Origin: Pseudomonadota bacterium
GTDB lineage: Bacteria > Bdellovibrionota_C > UBA2361 > OMII01
Direction of reading: 5' to 3'
DNA: 9,772 nt
Assembly: GCA_027486155.1 (NCBI GenBank)
Contig: JAIXPR010000197.1
Coordinates: 1-9,772 of the forward strand
The notes beneath the pieces were generated by a model. The model was not told the origin of the DNA. It saw nothing but the letters and a program-made list of their open reading frames with translations, and did no database searches. This document shows, one piece after another, positions 5,582-9,772 of the stretch. Within the stretch, counting starts at the first letter, position 1; each line of letters opens with the position of its first letter. Made by a program: the position numbers and the translations under genes.

Positions 5582-6094
5582 ATGAAGATAGCTCGTGTGA
5601 TCCTCTCCAAGTCGACCGTTGTTGCGATCGTGGCCAGCGCCGCCCTCATCGCGTTCAATACCCTCTCCTACGATATCGAGAGCGAGCAGCTTGCCTCGTT
5701 CAACGAGTGGTACCCGAAGGCGGCAAGTGTCTTAGATGATGAAAACGCAGAGAGCGCGAGTAAGTCTAAAATACAGGTCACGATTACGGTCGACGGCGGA
5801 TTGAGCAGCTCGTCGTGGAGCTTCCCCTCTCGCTCCCTCGCCGACGCGGATGACCGGGAGAAAACATCGCGGGTGCTCCAGCTTCTGAAAGAGGCTAAGG
5901 TCTTCGGCATCCCCCAATCTAAGGGGAAGAAGGATTCGCAGATGAAGATCACCGTGACGGACGACCAGGGGTCGTTTTCAACCACGATCGATGGAAGCGC
6001 GGTCCAAGACAATATTCAACTTCAAAACCTCTTAAAGCTCCTTGAGGTCTATGCCGCGACCCCTCAACAACCGGTAAATCCCGCTCAACTGTAA
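5582..6094 (+). CDS. Membrane-anchored small protein resembling the emfourin protease-inhibitor family
   Basis: The 170-residue product starts with a short basic end (MKIARVILSK) and a hydrophobic helix at ~11-27. This is an uncleaved anchor or signal sequence without a lipobox, so the rest should face the periplasm or exterior. The soluble part (~62-158) has the following order: strand KIQVTITVDGG, a Ser-rich turn, a helix with LLKEAKVFGIP, a charged loop, strands MKITVTDDQGSFSTTID, and a final LLKLLEV helix. That order recalls emfourin-like proteins (inhibitors first known from protealysin M4 metalloproteases), which share a V-x-GG strand, an LL--A-FF/LP helix and a TV-D-G hairpin. This resemblance is by eye only. 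The C-terminus is Pro/Gln-rich. The start is set by the promoter ending 8 bases before it. The HD gene follows after 6 bases, indicating an operon. Confidence 0.8.
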   Translation: MKIARVILSKSTVVAIVASAALIAFNTLSYDIESEQLASFNEWYPKAASVLDDENAESASKSKIQVTITVDGGLSSSSWSFPSRSLADADDREKTSRVLQLLKEAKVFGIPQSKGKKDSQMKITVTDDQGSFSTTIDGSAVQDNIQLQNLLKLLEVYAATPQQPVNPAQL

Positions 6095-6100
6095 ACACCT

Positions 6101-6688
6101 ATGAAAACCAGAGATGAAGCGCTCGCGCTCTTACACGAGTACACGAAGTCACAAAGTCTGATTAATCACGCGCTCAGCGTCGAAGCGTGTATGCGGTGGT
6201 ACGGCGATTACTTCGTAAAGCAAGGCGAAGCGGTAGATCTTGAGGAATGGGGAAACACAGGCCTGCTTCATGACTTCGATTACGAGATATTTCCTGAACC
6301 GGTAAGTCCTGATGGGCACCCCTTTAAGGGATGCGCCATCCTCGCCGAGCTCGGATACCCGGAAACAATTCAGCGAGCGATCCTTGGACACGCGCTCTAT
6401 ACGAACGTTCCCCGAGATACGCTCATGGCGAAGGCTCTCTTCGCCGTCGACGAACTCTCAGGGCTTATTACCGCGAGCGTGCTTGTGCGGCCCGATAAAT
6501 CGATCTTTAACCTTGAGGTCAAATCGGTGATGAAGAAGTTTAAAGATAAGGCGTTCGCTCGTGGATGCAACCGAGATGACATCCGGCTAGGATCCGAGGA
6601 GCTGGGAATTCCACTAGAGCAACATACGGCTAACTGCATTGAGGCGATGAAGCCCTTAGCGCAGCGGCTCTTTGGGGTTGGGGCGTAA
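6101..6688 (+). CDS. HD-domain (HDIG) metal-dependent phosphohydrolase family protein
   Basis: The 195-residue cytosolic protein has the full HD ligand set: H23 in INHALSVE, H57-D58 in LLHDFDYE, a further H97 in ILGHALYT, and D117 in AVDELSG. Family-typical segments HPFKGCAILAELGYPE (73-88) and KFKDKAFARGCNRDDI (146-161) make this a member of a well-populated stand-alone HD hydrolase family of about 185-200 residues. Such enzymes hydrolyse phosphate monoesters or nucleotides; the exact substrate is not established, and I cannot infer one here. It starts 6 bases after the stop of the anchored protein with no SD, so translation is probably coupled. It ends 6 bases from the convergent Pro-rich gene, with no terminator between them. 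Confidence 0.92.
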   Translation: MKTRDEALALLHEYTKSQSLINHALSVEACMRWYGDYFVKQGEAVDLEEWGNTGLLHDFDYEIFPEPVSPDGHPFKGCAILAELGYPETIQRAILGHALYTNVPRDTLMAKALFAVDELSGLITASVLVRPDKSIFNLEVKSVMKKFKDKAFARGCNRDDIRLGSEELGIPLEQHTANCIEAMKPLAQRLFGVGA

Positions 6689-6694
6689 TCTCCC

Positions 6695-6949
6695 CTACCT
6701 CCTCACCGGACATGTCGTATCAGGCCGCTCACACGGATCAACGTGCGGCTCAGGCACCGGCTCTCGACGCGGAACCGTATTCGGCTCCCGCTCCGGCTCG
6801 ACCGCGGGGCGTCGAGGCTCAACAGCTGGCTTCTTCGCTGGCGCGACCGCGGGTTCCGACATCTCAACATCCGCCCTTCGAAAGTCCGGCATCCTTAATT
6901 GCATTTGGTCCTGTGAACGCGGCGTATCGCCGGTGCGTGTAACGATCAT
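6695..6949 (-). CDS. Small Pro/Glu/Arg-rich, probably disordered protein; second gene of the 832-aa operon
   Basis: The 84-residue product is unrecognised. A short N-terminal part (~1-30, MIVTRTGDTPRSQDQMQLRM...) leads into repeats of PAVxP type (PAVAP, PAVEP, PAVEP at ~34-52) and further Pro-Glu-Arg units. It ends with two cysteines (C73, C80) and RR. No signal peptide or membrane segment is visible. Coding is supported by the best ribosome-binding site in the window: AGGAGG followed by 5 bases and ATG. This SD overlaps the TAG stop of the upstream 832-residue gene, so the two are translationally coupled and probably act together. Alternatives are a disordered adaptor for the big protein or, less likely, a chance frame in Pro-rich DNA. 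The HD gene converges on it, 6 bases away. Confidence 0.65.
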   Translation of the reverse strand: MIVTRTGDTPRSQDQMQLRMPDFRRADVEMSEPAVAPAKKPAVEPRRPAVEPEREPNTVPRREPVPEPHVDPCERPDTTCPVRR

Positions 6950-6962
6950 ACATACCTCCTAG
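6950..6962 (-). promoter_or_regulatory. Perfect Shine-Dalgarno overlapping the upstream stop codon
   Basis: On the minus strand the sequence reads CCC TAG GAGG TATGT ATG: the stop of the 832-aa gene supplies the AG of AGGAGG. Two ATGs follow; the second, with a 5-base spacing, opens the 84-residue frame. The first is only one base from the SD, too close to be used. No other start in the window has an SD of this quality, so this site decides in favour of the small gene being real. Confidence 0.75.
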
Positions 6963-9457
6963 GGATAGATAATTCTGGGACAGTTATTCGGCGCAAAGTG
7001 GGAAACTATGTGCCTGTCCCAGAGAGCCTCCATTCGCTCATCTCGTTCAAGTTTCTGCTTCACCACTACACCGGGTTGATGGTGTCCGCCAAGCATCGAG
7101 ATCTTCGCACCGTCGGGGAACACTAACACCATATCAGCACCCGAAAGATACGGAGTGCCCGCTTGCCGAACGAAGAGTCGGGTGTACTGCAGCTCGAGCC
7201 GAATATCGAACGCTTTACTACTTCGGTCGCCTTGGCTCCTCACGGACTCCAAGAGCTGATTACGCAGCTCCAGGAAGTGATCCAACATCCGATTGCGGAG
7301 ACGCTGAGGGGTGAGGTCAAAACTTTCAGGATCTTGCTGCGCAGGATAGCTCGCTCCTCGCCACTGGCCTTGGTTAGAGGGAGGAGCCTCTTCCTTCGCT
7401 GGATCCTCATCCGCGTTCGCGTATCCCTTCGCCCACGCCTCCTCCATGGTGAGAAATGAGGAGTGCAGATCGAGGAAGAAGTTTACCATGCGGTGGATCT
7501 TGTCGTGTTCGACGCGAGCGGCAACCATTACCCTCCCTACCCCCACCGTGAGCTTCTGAGAATACCGCTCCTCCACCATCGCTCGATGCACGTGCCGAGG
7601 GGATTGCCACCGTGAATAGGCCGCCTCGCTCTCCCCCTCCCAACGAAAGGCTCGTCCGGTCGCGAATGGCCAGGCGTTAGAGAAACTTCCCCACCGGCAG
7701 CAGGAGGTTCCTACATCGAAGATCGGGAGTTGCAGCGCGTCCGCGTCCTCCGCGAGACCCTCCGGGGTAAGATCAACCTTGTTAATATCGACCCCATTCT
7801 CAATGCACCACACGATCTTGCGGTGGAATACCCGCTCAGGCACAAGCCACATGCGAACCTCTGGCAGGAGATCGTTGTGGAAGTGGTCATTGAAGATGAG
7901 CGCCGCATACGGTTCCCCATCGTAGGAACCATTGCGATCCCATTCACGAGAGAGTGCGCCTCCAGCGGCATCCAAGGTACGAGCGATAGCTTTAAATCCA
8001 CGGGTGAGATGATATTCCACCTCTGAGCCGACACGCAGGGAGGCGCCGATCCACGGAGAGACCTTCAGCCACCGACGTCGTGATTCCGACGATGAGAGAT
8101 CGAGCGCATTTCGGATATCGAGCCCCCAGATACGCGCGCCGGAGCCTGGATATGCGTCGATATTCTGATAGCTATATCGCGAGAAGCCACCCTTAAGCTC
8201 TTCGGCCATGTGTTCGAGAAGCCACTTGTCGCTGTCACGCAAGGTTCGCGTGTATCCCTTCCTCAGGTTCAACCCGTATCGAGCGGCTGCCATCAAACGA
8301 AACGCCTGCGCGGTCTCTCTGAGCGGCCTCTCCGCGAGGGGGGAGTCCTCCGGGGCCGGAGGACTATCGATGCCATACACCTCCGAGTAGAAGGTTCGAG
8401 CGTCATACGACGCTTCGCCCCGAAGATTAACCTCTCGAAAGAATCTCTCCTCCTGTCGGTAAAACGGGTGCGCGGCTACGAACTCACGAAATGAGACCAC
8501 ATACGCCTCTATGCGTTTATCGCGAGTCTCAACATCTTTAATCGCCATTAACGCGCTCAGTCGCTGCGCGAAGTATCGCCACCGGTGAGGCGAGTCAGGA
8601 AGCCACACAGGAAACTGATGTCCCCCCTGAACACCCCAAAAATCGAGGCGACCGCCTGGGGTGTGCCCTACCTTAATCGCGCCTATGAGCGCGGGTCGAC
8701 CTAACGGACCGGGAAGACGATTATCCTCGATCACTGAGGAGCACATCGAGGAATGAGCGAACCACTTCCACATGTCGATGATGCCGTCGCGCACCCTTTG
8801 CGAGGTGACGCGCAAAAATGATTCCGAAACGAGGATACACGCGTCCGCCGGCATGTTGTTCTCGATGAGAAGTCTGAGGTTGCTGACGATGATCTCATCG
8901 GCCCGATACACAAAACGGATCTCGGAGCTGGTAAGATACTTATGGTCAGGCATCTCTTGAGAGGAGCGCTCGAAATCTATTACCCGATCGATGAAGGGAG
9001 GCGCGTTTTTCGTAAACTTGTGAAGCTCGGAGATGGCGTACGGTGAGGGTGTAAGGGGGGAATAAAAGATATCTTTGAGGCACGAAAACACGACCTGCTC
9101 CCGTAAGCTCTCCTCGCGGTGCGAGACAAAAGACATTGGGAGCATGCCGCTTACGAGTTCGGCAGCCTCAAGGCGAGGTACGACGCCCCCCTCCTCAAGA
9201 CCTGTCTCAAACGAGATATGGCCCAGCGCTTTTACATTTCCCGATCTGATAAAGTTAGTAAGGATAACACCGACCCTCGCGACGCATGCGGCTCGCTCGA
9301 TGGGCAACAAATCACTGGAGGTCAGCCGTGCCACACACGCGTCGTAGATGGCGGTAACTGGAGGAATTCCAACGCGGCACTCCTTACACGCTCGAATGAG
9401 AAGACTTCGAGCGTCCGCCCCTACCGGATCTGCGTTGGGTTGGTTGGAGGAAAACAT
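6959..9457 (-). CDS. Large uncharacterised protein (832 residues), no recognised family
   Basis: This is a long, intact frame with balanced amino-acid composition, no signal peptide, no clear transmembrane segment and no P-loop or other motif that I recognise, so it is probably cytosolic. Residues ~1-240 look helical. The middle (~245-470) is rich in Trp/Arg/Tyr with LDFWGVQGGHQFPVWLP (271-287) and RIWGLDIRNALDL (442-454). Residues ~515-670 are rich in His/Asp/Trp (NDHFHNDLLPE 523-533, RHVHRAM 621-627, HDKIHRM 651-657), which could hold a metal or catalytic site; this is inference only. A Pro/Glu/Gln-rich break at ~683-712 precedes a helical segment (718-742). The C-terminal domain contains VFPDGAKISMLGGHHQPG (779-796). 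The ATG at 9457 lacks an SD. A coupled Pro-rich small gene follows, suggesting a two-component unit. Function is unknown. Confidence 0.85.
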   Translation of the reverse strand: MFSSNQPNADPVGADARSLLIRACKECRVGIPPVTAIYDACVARLTSSDLLPIERAACVARVGVILTNFIRSGNVKALGHISFETGLEEGGVVPRLEAAELVSGMLPMSFVSHREESLREQVVFSCLKDIFYSPLTPSPYAISELHKFTKNAPPFIDRVIDFERSSQEMPDHKYLTSSEIRFVYRADEIIVSNLRLLIENNMPADACILVSESFLRVTSQRVRDGIIDMWKWFAHSSMCSSVIEDNRLPGPLGRPALIGAIKVGHTPGGRLDFWGVQGGHQFPVWLPDSPHRWRYFAQRLSALMAIKDVETRDKRIEAYVVSFREFVAAHPFYRQEERFFREVNLRGEASYDARTFYSEVYGIDSPPAPEDSPLAERPLRETAQAFRLMAAARYGLNLRKGYTRTLRDSDKWLLEHMAEELKGGFSRYSYQNIDAYPGSGARIWGLDIRNALDLSSSESRRRWLKVSPWIGASLRVGSEVEYHLTRGFKAIARTLDAAGGALSREWDRNGSYDGEPYAALIFNDHFHNDLLPEVRMWLVPERVFHRKIVWCIENGVDINKVDLTPEGLAEDADALQLPIFDVGTSCCRWGSFSNAWPFATGRAFRWEGESEAAYSRWQSPRHVHRAMVEERYSQKLTVGVGRVMVAARVEHDKIHRMVNFFLDLHSSFLTMEEAWAKGYANADEDPAKEEAPPSNQGQWRGASYPAQQDPESFDLTPQRLRNRMLDHFLELRNQLLESVRSQGDRSSKAFDIRLELQYTRLFVRQAGTPYLSGADMVLVFPDGAKISMLGGHHQPGVVVKQKLERDERMEALWDRHIVSHFAPNNCPRIIYP

Positions 9458-9482
9458 ATGGCTTTCAGTGTTTAACGCTCAG

Positions 9483-9510
9483 ATCATGGCACGAAGCAGG
9501 GAGAGGGCAA
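9483..9510 (-). promoter_or_regulatory. Candidate promoter for the 832-aa operon
   Basis: On the minus strand TTGCCC (9510-9505), a 16-base spacer and CATGAT (9488-9483) match four of six positions at each box. The transcript would begin near 9476 with a leader of about 19 bases. The match is modest. The 9458-9590 gap shows no better candidate, except that three copies of accgac (9558, 9571, 9581) lie upstream. Confidence 0.3.
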
Positions 9511-9557
9511 GAGAATAAATACGGAGCGTGTTGCTCGTAGGATTCACCCCACGGGAC

Positions 9558-9586
9558 ACCGACTTCTAAAACCGACTATAACCGAC
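9558..9586. repeat. Three short direct repeats (accgac) upstream of the 832-aa operon
   Basis: The hexamer accgac occurs at 9558-9563, 9571-9576 and 9581-9586, the first two as accgact. The spacing (13 and 10 bases) is close to a helical turn, as for a regulator binding one DNA face. They lie about 50-75 bases upstream of the candidate -35 on the minus strand. A hexamer tripled in this length could be chance. Confidence 0.3.
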
Positions 9587-9590
9587 CGCC

Positions 9591-9633
9591 AAAAAGAAAC
9601 GCCGCTCAGCGGTATACCCGCGAGCGGCGTTTC
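9591..9633 (-). terminator. Strong rho-independent terminator of the right-edge gene
   Basis: The perfect 12-bp arms GAAACGCCGCTC (9596-9607) and GAGCGGCGTTTC (9622-9633) are extended inward by four more G-C pairs (9609-9612 with 9618-9621) after one bulged base, with a TATAC loop. In the minus direction the stem is followed by TTTTT (9595-9591). It starts 22 bases after the stop of the minus-strand gene at 9655, exactly where its terminator should be. It insulates the 832-aa operon from that gene. Confidence 0.93.
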
Positions 9634-9654
9634 TCGGTTGGGAAGGACTACCCC

Positions 9655-9772
9655 TTACGCCTGTGGGAGGACGTTCACCAACCGTGGGATCTTCGTCCCC
9701 GTGTTAAACACCGTGATAAAGCGGTCCCCGGCACCCACCTTGTACGCGGTACCGGCCATCGCCTCGATCACC
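9655..9772 (-). CDS. C-terminal 38 residues of a gene entering from the right; possibly threonine synthase
   Basis: Only the end is in the window: a frame reading VIEAMAGTAYKVGAGDRF, then ITVFNTGTKIPRLVNVLPQA and a TAA stop, with a strong terminator downstream. The GDRFITVFNTGTKIP section resembles the last strand and phosphate-binding-type turn of fold-type II PLP enzymes. It is closest in my recollection to the archaeal/bacterial threonine synthase ending (VLFNTGSGLKY-like), which makes threonine from O-phosphohomoserine. Thirty-eight residues are too few to be certain, so no gene symbol is given. A related PLP-dependent lyase or racemase is the main alternative. Confidence 0.6.
   Translation of the reverse strand, partial: VIEAMAGTAYKVGAGDRFITVFNTGTKIPRLVNVLPQA

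Noticed and set aside
6672..6962. 96-residue Gly/Ser/Arg-rich plus-strand frame
   Set aside because: It overlaps the end of the HD gene and is the antisense of the Pro-rich minus gene, which has a perfect SD.

Overview
The window is about 9.8 kb of moderately GC-rich bacterial chromosome made mostly of ordinary housekeeping and accessory genes. I see no phage, transposase, CRISPR array or recognised defence island. The coding style (a secreted subtilase on a long Thr/Pro/Arg linker, tRNAs with encoded CCA, a hemC gene, a class II CCA-adding enzyme) fits an environmental, probably Gram-negative-type bacterium. I would not name a phylum from this sequence alone. Most start codons lack a clear Shine-Dalgarno (SD) sequence. 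One promoter lies so close to its ATG that the mRNA should be nearly leaderless, and only one small gene has a perfect AGGAGG.

Layout, left to right. Positions 1-422 (minus) hold the N-terminal 140 residues of hydroxymethylbilane synthase (hemC). It diverges from a secreted S8 subtilisin-like protease (699-2777, plus). Positions 2778-3095 are non-coding and rich in inverted and direct repeats. A tRNA-Ile(GAT)/tRNA-Ala(TGC) pair on the minus strand (3334 down to 3096) has its own sigma70-type promoter. It has the order of an rRNA spacer, but no 16S or 23S sequence flanks it. A plus-strand block follows: an HNH endonuclease (3637-4155) overlapping a CCA-adding tRNA nucleotidyltransferase (4097-5497). 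Next come a membrane-anchored small protein resembling the emfourin protease-inhibitor fold (5582-6094) and an HD-domain phosphohydrolase (6101-6688), expressed together from a near-leaderless promoter.

A minus-strand operon converges on this block. It contains a large 832-residue protein that I cannot assign (9457-6959) and, translationally coupled to it, an 84-residue Pro/Glu/Arg-rich protein (6949-6695). The right edge holds the last 38 residues of a minus-strand gene whose ending resembles threonine synthase, followed by a strong intrinsic terminator.

Functional links are modest. The CCA-adding enzyme repairs tRNA 3' ends, and its gene block begins about 300 bp from a tRNA pair whose CCA is already encoded. 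The small anchored protein could be an inhibitor of a secreted protease, and one such protease is encoded nearby. The best candidates for undescribed biology are the 832-aa/84-aa operon, the rRNA-free Ile-Ala tRNA pair and the repeat element at 2908-3035.
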